From Tamarix chinensis (taxonomy: Eukaryota > Streptophyta > Magnoliopsida > Caryophyllales > Tamaricaceae), in NCBI GenBank assembly GCA_030549775.1, contig CM060173.1, forward strand, positions 4,369,501 to 4,433,500: a DNA stretch of 64,000 nucleotides. Reading direction: 5' to 3'. Below, piece by piece: positions 23,714 through 34,536 of the stretch (within the stretch, counting starts at the first letter, position 1; every line of letters begins with the position of its first letter). The translations under genes and the position numbers were made by a program. Below the pieces are notes generated by a model. That model did no database searches, was not told the DNA's origin, and was given only the letters and a program-made list of their open reading frames with translations.

Positions 23714-24415
23714 AATAAAAAATTATATCGAAGGATAAAGCTGACAAAAATTTATTTGATCCATATGATCCAACTCGATTCATACAAAATTTGATCCAAC
23801 ATAATCTAATAAATTCATTAATCCGAACTCATCTAAACCTTACTCAAAACTAAACTGACCCAACACTTACCTTAATATAAGTGACCCGATCCGACCCCAA
23901 TTCATAACCCGTTATCAACCTGACCCAACTTGACAAAACCAAATTTGATATTAATCAATTATAATATTAAAAAAAATTATGTCTTATTATTTATTTAAAG
24001 CTTTTTAAAATATATTATTATTAAAATTTTAATTATTTTGTTTACTTTTATTGTGAACTTACTTATTACCAACGATATTCTAATTTTATTAATTTTTTCG
24101 TGTAAAAATACAACATTAAAATGTCATAATAATAAACAAATAGCTATTAATAACACATTAATTATTAATCACATACTTACATGAAGTTAAACTTAATTCT
24201 TATCTACAAGATTAATTAGTTAGATTAATTTTGGTGGTTAATATCTGATTTGACCTAAATCTAAAGTGATTCAATCTAAGATTAGCTCGATCCGAACCCA
24301 ACCTGATCCATCTAAACCTAAAACGACTTGATTCGTCAAGTTAACCCAAACTTGATCTGTCAAATTAACTCAAACACTAAATCACCGGAATACAAGCTTA
24401 CTTAGCCTAAACTCG
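23714..24415. repeat. degenerate GACCCAA / AACCTGA-rich repeat
   Basis: It contains scattered words such as TGACCCAACTTGAC, CCCGATCCGACCC, GATCCGAACCCAACCTGATC and ACCTAAAACGACTTG. It resumes at 24797-24930 after the inserted relic. It is a low-complexity, diverged repeat with no coding capacity. Confidence 0.5.
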
Positions 24416-24796
24416 AGCGGGTTCTTGGTGGGTACGCCCATACCCGTACCCGATAAAAAAATATGTATCCAAATTCATACTCATGCCTAAAATGGATATC
24501 TACTAACACATTCATATCCATATTTGTTGGATATTTATTACTTGACAGATAATTTATTTATCCGTTAACGGATATTATCCAGCAAATAAATCCATTTAGA
24601 GTTAAACTAAATAAATCTGGTAAATATATACGGATAAAAATAAAGGTATGGGTGCGGGTACACATATGGATATTCCATATCCGTATCCGTACCTGAACCC
24701 GACAGATATTTTTTTCCATCATCTATCTCCATTTGAATATCCTACAGATAAAATCCATTGAATTTTGGATAAAATTTGCCCCATTTACATCTCTAG
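24416..24796. repeat. relic of the GGATATCTACTAA repeat family
   Basis: It contains ATACCCGTACCCGATAAA, GGATATCTACTAACAC, TATCCGTTAACGGATATTAT and ACAGATAAAATCCATTG, and ends CATTTACATCTCTAG. The same word order appears in the copies at 9995-10476 and 15724-16080. It is inserted in the degenerate GACCCAA-rich repeat. Confidence 0.5.
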
Positions 24797-24938
24797 ACCT
24801 GACTTAACAAACTAACTTGAAATAATTCGAACCCGACCCAATTCGAAACTGAACTATCTCAACCTAAACTCAATCCAACCTGATAAATTACTCTGATACA
24901 ACTTAGATTTACAACAACCCAAATCTGAACCTGACCCT

Positions 24939-25268
24939 AGGGCTGTAAATGAGCTAAGCCAGTTCGGTATTCGGCTCGGCTTGGCTCGTTAAAAGCTCGG
25001 TTCGGCTCGTTCGTTTAGTTAAACAAACCTAAAAGTGAGGCTCGGGCTTGGCTCGTTTATCAAACGAGCCGAGCCCGAACACGAAAAAGCTCTGCTCGGT
25101 TCATTTTTTGGCTTCAGCTCGGCTCGGCTCGTTAAAAGCTCGGTTCGGCTCATTCGTTTAGTTAAACGAGCCAAGCCCAAATATCATTTTAGGCTTGTTT
25201 AGTTAAACGAGCCGAACCCAAGCCTAGGGGTATTCGGCTCGGCTCGGTTCGGCTCGTTTACAGCCCCA
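24939..25268. mobile_element. 330-bp MITE of GGCTCGGCTCG type, 8-bp duplication
   Basis: The left end is TAGGGCTGTAAATGAGC, and the right end in reverse complement is TGGGGCTGTAAACGAGCC. The flanks CCTGACCC (24931-24938) and CTTGACCC (25269-25276) form an 8-bp duplication with one mismatch, as for hAT MITEs. The interior repeats GCTCGGTTCGGCTCGTT and GTTTAGTTAAACGAGCC words in both orientations. Confidence 0.7.
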
Positions 25269-25644
25269 CTTGACCCGATGAAATAACTGATATACGATCA
25301 AATAATTAAACTAGCTAGATCGATACAAAGTTTTCATTACTATTAGCTCACTAGTAGAAAAATCGTGGAGCACTTCAAACCCAAGAAAGTTCCCTGATAG
25401 ATCACGTCGGAGAACAGACTGGGTCAAAAAGGAGGCACTTCACTTCCACAAACAGAACTGTCTAGGAACAAAAAAACAAAGAGAGTGATATGGCCTTGAC
25501 AAGCGAGTCGATATGCTATATATATGCCGAGGCATGTTTTGTGCCTTCATAGGATCCTGACTGGAAGAACTTCATACTAATGGCATTAATGCATGAGATA
25601 ATATGCATAAGGATGAGAACACACAACATGCTCCAGTAGGTTTG

Positions 25645-25915
25645 CAAGCTAAAAAATAACATATTTGATAAGTTGCACCCGTCTACCATAACTGAGCAAG
25701 TGAACCTGCCATGTTCTCAATCTAAATGTAAATTTATCAACCAAAACTTGATAATGGTGTCTAGTAAGATACTTATCATAATATGGTACGCCCAAATATT
25801 TGAAAGGCAACTGCCCCTTTGGGATGTGAAACTTTGTGAATAAATCTTCCCTAAGATGCTAAGTACAACCACTGCCATAATAGGTATTGATTTTAGCTGC
25901 ATCCATCACTAGACC
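25645..25915 (-). pseudogene. LINE reverse transcriptase relic, copy 2
   Basis: The minus strand shows the same LPFKYLG-like block and VDKFTFRL-like continuation as copy 1, again with frame breaks. It is the paralogous fragment in the second duplicate. Confidence 0.5.
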
Positions 25916-27689
25916 TGAAATATTAGAAAAGGGAAGAAAAGTGTTGAGAATGGCTTGTTCAAAGTTGCTAATCAAAATTAGTTTTTTTATGTGTAGTTAC
26001 TTTTGATAAGTAACTCCAAACATTAAATAAGTCATAAATTTATTAGCTGTAGAGTTTTTTTTTTTTAAGAATTACAACTATAATACTAATTATATGATAT
26101 TGTATTTATTATTATTTTTTATTATTTTCTTGATCTTGATAATTGTCAAACAATCAAAATCAACAAAACAAAGTATTTATAACCAAAAATATTAGTTGAA
26201 ATCTCTAAAAATCATTTTTTAATAAAGATTGTTCGGTAATACTAGGTTGAGATGACGTAAAAATGATTTATAAGATTATTTATTTTAATAAGGCGTGCCT
26301 TAAGTTTTGAAAGCCAATCATTGAAAAATACATAATTAAATGTGTTTGTCTTGTGGTGATTAAAAATCTATGAAATTATAGTTGTTTTAGAAAACGTGTG
26401 AGCAGCGACAAAATTTATTACAAAAACTTAAGTTAATTTTTTACACCATTTTTTAACTTTGAATTCCATTTCAAGCAATGATATGTGATTAGTTTTAGTA
26501 ATAGGACATTACAAGAAAGATCTCATCTAATACCCATGGACTTGAAGAAGTGCCCAAGATCAATATATTGATCCCTTTATAAAAGCATGAGATTGATATT
26601 TAGAACTATAAAAATGACAAAAGTATCAGGTTACTTAATTCCATAATAAACTTATGGATTAAGATGATAATGAAATTGGATACCATAATTTATGAGAATA
26701 AATCTAACTTCGCGTCAGATAAATTAAGAGCATCTGCAGTGGGAATAGAAAATGGGATCCCAAACTCAAATTTGGGGACCTCAAATTTGAAGTCATGAAT
26801 GTAGGAAAAAATTAGGTTAAAAATCAGGTAACCTAAAAAATTTGAGGTATTCCAAAATCAAATAAAGCAACTAAAAAGTAAAGAAAATAATCATTGGTAG
26901 GCGTGTAGGAACAGCAGATGTCGCTGCTCGGGTGCGTGTGAGCCATGCACTAGTCTGGCACGCGTGCGTGTGGCTCACACGCCAGGCAGCACGAACTACT
27001 ATTGTTATTCGCGTACGGACGGGACTTATTTTTAATACTTTTTGGTACTTTTAGGTACTTCTTTAGTCTAAATATTACTGTTAGAACAAAAAAAATTATC
27101 TATTCAAAAAATAATGACCATTAATAATAACAGTAAAAAAAAATTATCTATAAATAAATTATTTTTTGCCCATATTTTCATATCATCTATTCTACCTCTC
27201 TTTCCCATATTCATTTATCTATATAATTAATCTTATTCATTTCTCTAGTTATTTATATTTTATAAATTTCTATTGTCATATTTATTTTATTAATTATTAA
27301 TTTCTCATCTTCTAATTATTTTTTTAATTTCTCTAATTATATTTTTTTATTAATTTCTCTACTTATATTTATTTTATTCATTTATCTTCAATATTTCTCA
27401 AGTTATATTTATTTGGTTAATTTTTCTAATTATATTGATTTTATTAATTTCAATACGTATATTTATTTTATTAGTTTCTCTATTTACTTTTATTCTATTA
27501 ATTTCTATACTTATATTTGTTTTATTAATTTCTTATGTTATATTTATTTTATTAATTTCTCTATTTATATTTATTTTTTTAAAATGGATCCTACTAAGTT
27601 TAATTTTTTTGAATCTTTTGGATAATCCAAATGATTCAAACTCAAAAGAACTTTCAAACCAAAATAGCCAAAATTCATAAAATTATCTG

Positions 27690-28586
27690 AATATAAATTC
27701 TCAATTATCAAAATGATGTCAATTTCCAATTATTTCAACCTCCAAACACCACTATTCCATTTGATCATAATTTTTCAAATATTCATAATTCCCCACAACA
27801 TGATTTTAATTCTTCGTTAGTCGTATCTCTTGAGGATTCTGAATTTCTAAAATTTTCCACGTAAAATTAGTTCAAAAACGTGACTCAAGTTGAATCTCCC
27901 AACAAGTTTGGAAGTCGAGCGTATAGTAAATGGACAGATAAAGAAGAAGAAATTCTCTTTAGTGGATAGATAAATTTTTCAAATGATTCGGTTCAAGGGA
28001 ATGGGCAAAAATGCAAGGATTTTTATAAAAAAAATGCTAGCATACTTTGAAGAATATCATGGTGGATGACCACATAGAACTCTAAAGACGGTAGTGAATC
28101 GATTTTCTTACATTAATAAAAATGTTAATCGATTTATTGGTTGTTATAGTCATATCTGTCAATGTAATCAAAGTTGTGTTAGCAAGATAGATGTAATTAG
28201 AGATGCACACAAAGAATATAGAATAAGGTATAATAGCCAATTTAGTAGTGAACATGTATGGAAACTTATAAAGAACCATCCAAAATGGATAGTAATGAAT
28301 GAGGGTACAACTAGGCAAGCTTCTGCATCAAAGCGTACAAATGTTTCAACTTCATGTGTATAAAATGATTCATCTACCCCCTGATACTTCAGAGATGGAA
28401 TTTTCATTAGAGCGACCTATGGGACAGAAAGCAACAAAGGGGAAAGTGAGGGGAAAAGCAAAAGAAAGTAGACAATATGAAGGATCAAATATTGACGGGT
28501 TGTTGGAAATTGCTAGAAAATGGAATGCCATATTAGAGAAAAGGGCTGAAGATAGGCAGAGTTATAGGTTGAATGAAGACAATTAA
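27690..28586 (+). pseudogene. Myb/SANT-like accessory ORF of the Pong-like element
   Basis: Around 27900-27970 a frame gives YSKWTDKEEEILFSG and then a stop. At 28094-28363 another gives VNRFIGCYSHICQCNQSC and SSEHVWKLIKNHPKW, matching the conserved Myb-like ORF1 of Pong and Ping elements, which partners the transposase. At 28380-28586 a third frame gives the charged C-terminal part with the GLLEIARKWNAILEKRAEDR helix. At least one stop and two frame changes separate the pieces. Confidence 0.75.
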
Positions 28587-29288
28587 AGGAAAAAGAATTC
28601 GACATCGCCATAATTTGTCGTGACACATCAAATATGACTGAGAAAGATAAAGTAGATCATCAGATCTTGTATGATACAGCAATAAGAAGAATGATGAAAA
28701 ATTCTTAACTCTACTATTTTGATGTAATATTTTCATACCTTATGTTTTCGTACTTCTATTGTAATATTTTTAGATATTGTAATATTAATATATATATATT
28801 AAAGCAACTCTATTGTTTAAAACTCTTAACAATTAAGAATCATCCTAAATCACCATGAAGAAATGATGACAATTAAGAAAATTACAATAATACCCAACCT
28901 AAGTCCCCCACACAGTGATTTTCTTCGATTCCTTCACTTCTTGTTTGAGTTATTATACATCATCCTTCAAATTGTCAATCAATTGTAAGATATCTTCACT
29001 GAGATTGAGCAATCTGGTCTGAACCATATGGTTTGGAGGCAATATTGGAGGTATCAGCGGGGCCCATATAAAATAATTACACATCCAACATGGTTACTTT
29101 CACTACGCGACACTCTTAGCTTGGCAATCCCATCAGAACAATGACAAGGTATGAATTGTTACATATTAAACAGAATGACATTTGAAGAAACTAAAGATGA
29201 AGACATTGATCAATTTTTTATTTCATACAAATTAATTGTGAATGACTAAAGATGGTTGAAGTTCTGAATTTATAAGGAAAAAATTGCT

Positions 29289-29601
29289 CATGTGATAATG
29301 TACCGTTAGATTTCCTTACATCTATGAGTCATTACATTTTCACTTCATTGTCTTGTCACCTCACCGTACCACCGAAGCCCATGTGATAATGTACTGTTAG
29401 ATTCCCTTACATATATCAGTCATTATATTTTCACCTCATTGTATTGTTACCTCACTGTACCACTGAAGCCCATGTGATAATGTACTGTTAGATTCCCTTA
29501 CATATATATCAGTCACTGTATTTTCATCTCATTGCATTGTCACCTCACCGTACCACCAAAGCCCATGTGATAATGTACCATTCAATTTCCTTACATATAT
29601 C
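29289..29601 (+). repeat. 91-93-bp tandem repeat between the two Pong-like genes
   Basis: Units begin CATGTGATAATGTAC at 29289, 29380, 29471 and 29564, the last being partial. Each continues with GTTAGATTYCCTTACAT, a CATTGTATTGTYACCTCAC-like middle and TACCACYGAAGCC. They lie just upstream of the transposase start region. Confidence 0.9.
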
Positions 29602-29690
29602 TATAAATATAGAGTTATCTTGCATATACATTCACAATGTACCTCCTTCACATCTCCTTCAAATAAAATTCTATTTATTTTTAAACAACA

Positions 29691-30957
29691 ATGTCATCTG
29701 ATACATCTTCTAATGACTCTACAACTTTTGATGATATATTATTTGTTGAAGCAATGGATACAACTATCAAAAATGATATTGTTGAAATGGAGAGGATCAA
29801 CTGAAATAGAAGAAAACAACGAGTCTACATTGATCGAAATCGTGAAGAAGGCCATTAAAGATTATATAATGATTATTTCTCCGACAATCCAACATACAAC
29901 TCAACTTAGTTTGGTCGCAAAATTTAGAATGAGAAGATCCTTATTCCTTAGGGTTGTCGAAGTTGTTACTAATTATTGTCCATATTTTTAAATGAGGCCT
30001 GATGCAATTCGTAGAAATGAAAATTTTCCATTACAAAAATGTACTACAGCGATACGAATGTTAGTATATAGAATGCCAGCCGATTGTGTAAACGAATATG
30101 TGCGCATTGGAGAATCAACAACTCTTGAATGCCTAAGGTATTTTGTTCGGATTTTGAATGAATTATTTACTTCCCAATATTTAAGAAGACCTAATGCCGA
30201 TGATATTCAATGCTTACTTGAAATGGGTAAAAGACGTGGCTTTCCAAGTATGATGGGAAGTATTGATTGCTTGCATTGGGAGTGGAAAAATTGTCCTGTT
30301 ATGGAAATGTCAGTTTTATCTCGGTAACCCCGACAATCATTGTTAGAAGCCATCGCATCTGAAGATCTTTGGATATGGCATGCATTTTTTGGATGTTCCG
30401 GATCAAATAATAATTTTAATGTTCTCGCTCACTCATCGATATTCAATGATATTTATGAAGGACGAGCACCAGAATCTCATTATATGGTCAACGGAATAGA
30501 ATATCATCTTGGATAATATCTAATAGATAACATATATCCAAACTGACCAATATTCGTCAAAATCATACCGTAGCTCAAGGACCAAAGATAAAGTTATATT
30601 TGCAGAGCATCAGGAATCTACTAAAAAAGATGTTGAGCGTGCATTTAAAGTGCTACAAGGACGTTTTGCAGTTGTTCTCGGCTTATTACGCGTTTGGGAC
30701 ATGGCGACAATGAAGTAGATAATGTGTGTGCGCATCATATTACATAACATGATTGTTGAGTATAAAAGAGATACATATTTAGGTAATTTTTCTCCTGATC
30801 TTTTTGACTACAATGATAATAATGGGCCACCTGCTACGATTAATCATGGTCTGATAACGAATATGGATTCATACCTTCAAAGAGTTACTTAGGTTATCGA
30901 TCGTGCTTTAACTCACCAACTTAAAACTGACTTGGTAGAAGAAATATGAAAATTTGA
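29691..30957 (+). pseudogene. PIF/Harbinger DDE transposase (Pong-like), inactivated
   Basis: The reading starts at ATG 29691 (MSSDTSSND) and is broken by a stop within about 40 codons. The best block (29992-30327) reads ALQKCTAAIRML-like and VNEYVRIGESTTLECLRYFV, then GSIDCLHWEWKNCP, which holds the first catalytic Asp. After frame loss near 30326 the next block reads EDLWIWHAFFGCSGSNNNFN. The second catalytic Asp of the GSNNDxNVL motif is Asn (codon 30412-30414). Near 30620 VERAFKVLQGRFAVV carries the final Glu. Several further stops follow. It cannot encode an active enzyme. Confidence 0.85.
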
Positions 30958-31607
30958 GTACGACAAATAGTTTCTACTCGTCTTGATTCTCTATGTTCTA
31001 ATATTTACATATGTTGTGTTAATTATTATTTTCATAATGTTATTGTATTTGTATTTTCATTGTAATATTTTTGTAATATTATTTAAATTGTATTTCCTTT
31101 TTTATTTTGTAATGTTATTGTAATCCTTAATTCCGTTTTTTTATTTTTGTAATATTGTTGTATTTGTATTTCCGTTGTAATATTTTTAATAATTATATTG
31201 TATTTTTAATTCTGTTGTAATATTTTTTTAATTATTATTATTGTAGTAGAAATATTATAATAGGTTATTTTAAAATTAATTGAAATCAAATACTATTTTA
31301 AAATATTAATATAAAAATTATTGTAGTAGAAAAACTATTAATTATTATATATAGATTGATATAAATTAAAACTTAAATAATATAAAGTATAAATGATTGA
31401 TGATATGATTGATAAAAATAACTGGGTGTTATAAATTTTAGGTTGGTGATTATAGAGTATTGAATTAAATTTGAGGTAAATTAATAAAAATAGAAAGAGG
31501 AGAGAGAAAATAATTATATAGTATAATTGGGACCTCAAATTTAAAATTACCATCGTAAATGCTCTAGCAACAAAAGTAATTATCCTTCTCAGATATCTAA
31601 CGGAGTA

Positions 31608-31849
31608 CTCCCTCCGTTTGTATAATAATTTGTTTTAAGCATTTATCTATTATTTTAAAAGATAATAAACATATTTTTAATATAATAAGTATATGATATA
31701 TTAAAAAATAATATGATAATTAATGTATATACAAAAATATAAAAAAACAAAGATAAAATTATAAAAAAAATTATACTTTTTTAGAAAAATTATTTTAAAA
31801 ATAAAATTTTTAGACTAAGCAATATTTTTAAAAAAAAAAGCAAATGAAG
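31608..31849. mobile_element. Stowaway-like MITE, copy 2
   Basis: It starts CTCCCTCCGTTTGTATAA after TA (31606-31607) and ends AAGCAAATGAAG before TA (31850-31851). It is the counterpart of the MITE at 23280-23496. Its left end is closer to the Stowaway consensus than copy 1. Confidence 0.65.
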
Positions 31850-32071
31850 TATTATAAAGAGGATCAAACTAAAAAGGATCTTATGATTTTTATTAATATG
31901 AGAAAAAGGTATGATTGTCATATGATCTCACTTTTCTTTAGCCATTTTTATTGACTTTTTAGTATGTTCCTAACTTGTGACATAAATTTGGCAATTTCAT
32001 CGACAGATCCTTAACTTCATGGACCGTATGGACTACGGAGGGAAGACTCCGAGGACCTTCCAAATGTACCC

Positions 32072-33252
32072 AAAAAAAAAAATCCATAAACACCGAGGCA
32101 CATTGAAAAGTTTGGTGGAGCGGCGCAGTCGTTCTTTTCCACAGACTTTTATCCTCAATTATTTTGGGCACTGTTCGTCTTCAACTGGTACCGGCAATTT
32201 AACGTGCGGTCTAGATCGGAGGAGGACCTCATTTACCGTCGTTCATTTTATTTGGAACGATTTTTAATATTTATCTAAATTAATTAGAATTATTTCTTTC
32301 CATTTATCTCTATTTATTTTATATTTATTAATTTTATTTTTAAAGATAATAAAATATAAATATAAATAATATTCATATTTACTCGGATATAAGTATTCTC
32401 GGTTATAACATTTTCCTTAATTAGACAAAAAATATATATATAAATATTATTAATTTACTTTTAAATTTTTATTTATTTTAATCTAAGTTTAACTAAAATA
32501 ATATTTACACAATTTATCTAAATTAAATTAATATTTAATCAAATAATAATCTTCCCAACTCACTGTCGAATTACCTAAATTAATTTTTATAGTTTATCGT
32601 CAACGGTAATTTTTTTAGATTATCGTCAACTCCATTCACCCCATCCCAAATAAAACTAACTCGATTTGTCTCGGACGTGTTAAATCCGTCATTGCCAAGC
32701 TAACCGTCCAAAATTATATTCCTACGACTACGAGGGCTAAACTCATCCAATTCCAAGACCATTGTTCTCTACCACTTCGGTCGGTCATCTTTTATCGTGG
32801 TGGCTTAGCGTCTTCTTTCCCCGAATCACATATTTTCGACCCAATGACTGCTGGTTGGTTGGATTTTTTGTTGACTACTTGTTAAACCCAGTAAATCTTT
32901 CTGAGTATGCTCTGTGTTCGATCTCTTCTTCTTGTTGCTGATATTGACCAGAAACCCTCGTAAATAAGCAGGTGACTTTGGTAGGGAATCTTATTTGTTG
33001 ATACGTTATAATGGATTGCAGGGACAGAGCGGCGGCTCGAGATTATAGATACGGAGGTTTCAATCTTACTGTGAAAGTCTGACTACTTTCTCTATCGCTT
33101 GATTAATTTTGAGATGGCATCTTGCAGAAATTGGATCTTCGATGTTTAAGCTTTTCCTGCTGATTCAACATTTCATTGTTAGATGTGATGCTATTTCTGT
33201 TAGATAATTTGGTGTGATGTTTTAGCTGTGCCTGTTGAGTGTTGATAATCTC
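32072..33252. other. intergenic and leader of the GnT-II gene
   Basis: About 32235-32560 is AT-rich and shares TTCATTTTATTTGGAACG and TTTATCTAAATTAATTAG-like words with the MITE at 35912-36279. From about 32640 composition rises and the region should contain promoter and 5' UTR. A CAG/GTGACTTTGG site near 32970 might mark a leader intron donor, but this is unproven. Confidence 0.4.
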
Positions 33253-34536
33253 ATGCCTCCCACGGCCAGGAAGCCCCTTAGCAAAATCGGGGATTTTGGA
33301 CGTAATAAGGCCATTTTTCTAGTCGTAGTTACATTTATTGGGATTTGGTTATTCATTGTATATAGAACGAATTCTGTGCCTTTTTTTGCATCTGGGTCTG
33401 ATGAGGAGATTCAAGAACCAATTACTTCAGTTTCTTCCTTTGCCGGTGAGGCACGCAGCATGAGTTTCCTGAAACGGAATAGAATGTCAAAGTTATTGGA
33501 ACAGAAGAACAATTTACCTCCCAGAAATATGGTGCTTTATCCCACTCTGGCTAAGGATCGTATCATAATAGTTTTGTATGTTCACAATCGGCCTCAATAT
33601 CTCAGAGTAGTTGTTGACAGCTTGTCCCGCGTAGAGGGCATAAATGAAACGCTGCTTATAGTGAGCCATGACGGATTCTTTGAGGAGATGAATAAGATTG
33701 TGGAGGCTATTAGATTTTGCCAAGTAAAGCAGATTTTTGCTCCGTATTCTCCCCATGTCTTCTCTGACAGCTTCCCTGGTGTTTCTCCTAAAGATTGTAG
33801 AGATAAGGATGATCCAGTTCAGAAGAAATGTGAAGGTAACCCTGATCAGTATGGAAACCATAGGTCAGCAAAAATTGTGTCTCTGAAGCATCACTGGTGG
33901 TGGATGATGAACACAATATGGGATGGGCTGAAGGAGACCAAGCAACACTTGGGTCACATACTTTTTATTGAAGAAGACCACTTCATTTTCCCAAATGCGT
34001 ATCGTAATATTCAGCTACTTACAAAGCTGAAGCCTAAGAAGTGTCCTGATTGTTTTGCTGCAAATCTAGCACCTTGTGATGTGAAATCTAAGGGTGAAGG
34101 TTGGGAGAAGCTGATTGCGGAGAGGATGGGAAATGTCGGCTACTCATTTAATCGGACCGTTTGGAGGAAAATTCATAGAAAAGCGAGAGAATTTTGTTTC
34201 TTTGATGAGTATAACTGGGATATAACTATGTGGTCCACTGTTTTCCCTTCATTTGGGAGTCCAGTTTATACCTTACGAGGGCCTCGAACCAGTGCCATTC
34301 ACTTTGGAAAATGTGGTTTGCATCAGGGTCAGGGGGGAGAGAATGCTTGTATTGACAATGGCATGGTGAACATTGACATGGAAGAGATTGATAGAGTTCC
34401 TAACATTAATGAACAATGGGGATTGTTCAAATATAAGCATCAGCCAGGATATCAACCTGGCTTTAGAGGCTGGGGAGGTTGGGGGGATAAGAGGGATCAT
34501 CAGTTATGCCTGAAGTTTGCTTCCATGTATCACTAA
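33253..34536 (+). CDS. GNTII: alpha-1,6-mannosyl-glycoprotein 2-beta-N-acetylglucosaminyltransferase (GnT-II)
   Basis: GnT-II adds N-acetylglucosamine in beta-1,2 linkage to the alpha-1,6 mannose arm of N-glycans in the medial Golgi, making complex glycans. The 427-residue protein is a type II membrane protein: a short basic cytosolic end, one membrane anchor at about 18-39 (AIFLVVVTFIGIWLFIVY), a stem, then the catalytic domain. The family signatures are YVHNRPQYL (109-117), IVSHDGFFEE (136-145), GNHRSAKIVSLKHHWWWMMN (201-220), the metal-binding EED at 240-242 (FIEEDHFIFPN) and the HFGKCGLHQGQGG block near the C-terminus. Several conserved cysteines are present. The open frame extends six codons upstream to a TTG at 33235, but ATG 33253 is the first methionine. 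The coding region is one exon, as in plant GnT-II genes. Identification is firm. Confidence 0.96.
   Translation: MPPTARKPLSKIGDFGRNKAIFLVVVTFIGIWLFIVYRTNSVPFFASGSDEEIQEPITSVSSFAGEARSMSFLKRNRMSKLLEQKNNLPPRNMVLYPTLAKDRIIIVLYVHNRPQYLRVVVDSLSRVEGINETLLIVSHDGFFEEMNKIVEAIRFCQVKQIFAPYSPHVFSDSFPGVSPKDCRDKDDPVQKKCEGNPDQYGNHRSAKIVSLKHHWWWMMNTIWDGLKETKQHLGHILFIEEDHFIFPNAYRNIQLLTKLKPKKCPDCFAANLAPCDVKSKGEGWEKLIAERMGNVGYSFNRTVWRKIHRKAREFCFFDEYNWDITMWSTVFPSFGSPVYTLRGPRTSAIHFGKCGLHQGQGGENACIDNGMVNIDMEEIDRVPNINEQWGLFKYKHQPGYQPGFRGWGGWGDKRDHQLCLKFASMYH

Larger units (their letters stand above)
26728..31564 (+). mobile_element. decayed Pong-like PIF/Harbinger transposon
   Basis: The ends are GAGCATCTGCAGTGG and, in reverse complement, GAGCATTTACGATGG. 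Both carry a GGGACCTCAAATTT-like subterminal word. The flanks are TAA (26725-26727) and TAG (31565-31567), a worn 3-bp duplication. Copy 1 of the surrounding duplication supplies the empty site. The 4.8-kb length and the two-gene order (Myb/SANT-like, then DDE transposase, both on the plus strand) fit Pong-type elements. Both genes are broken. Confidence 0.85.
25286..32071. repeat. direct duplication, copy 2 (split by a Harbinger element)
   Basis: It matches copy 1 (21781-23713) in order and orientation from ACTGATATACGATCAAATAA to ACCTTCCAAATGTACC. The 4837-bp element at 26728-31564 splits it. Without the insert it is about 1.95 kb, the same size as copy 1. Confidence 0.85.

Noticed and set aside
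27413..27680. Hydrophobic Ile/Phe-rich frames
   Set aside because: They are translations of ATTTATTTTATTAATTTCT-type AT-rich DNA in the Harbinger element, with no support as membrane proteins.
29289..29601. CRISPR-like array
   Set aside because: Units are 91-93 bp direct tandem repeats without unique spacers, inside a plant DNA transposon.
33235..33252. GnT-II start six codons upstream
   Set aside because: The codon at 33235 is TTG. The first ATG in frame is 33253.
33514..33861. Minus-strand 115-codon frame over GnT-II
   Set aside because: It is antisense to a well-supported coding exon.
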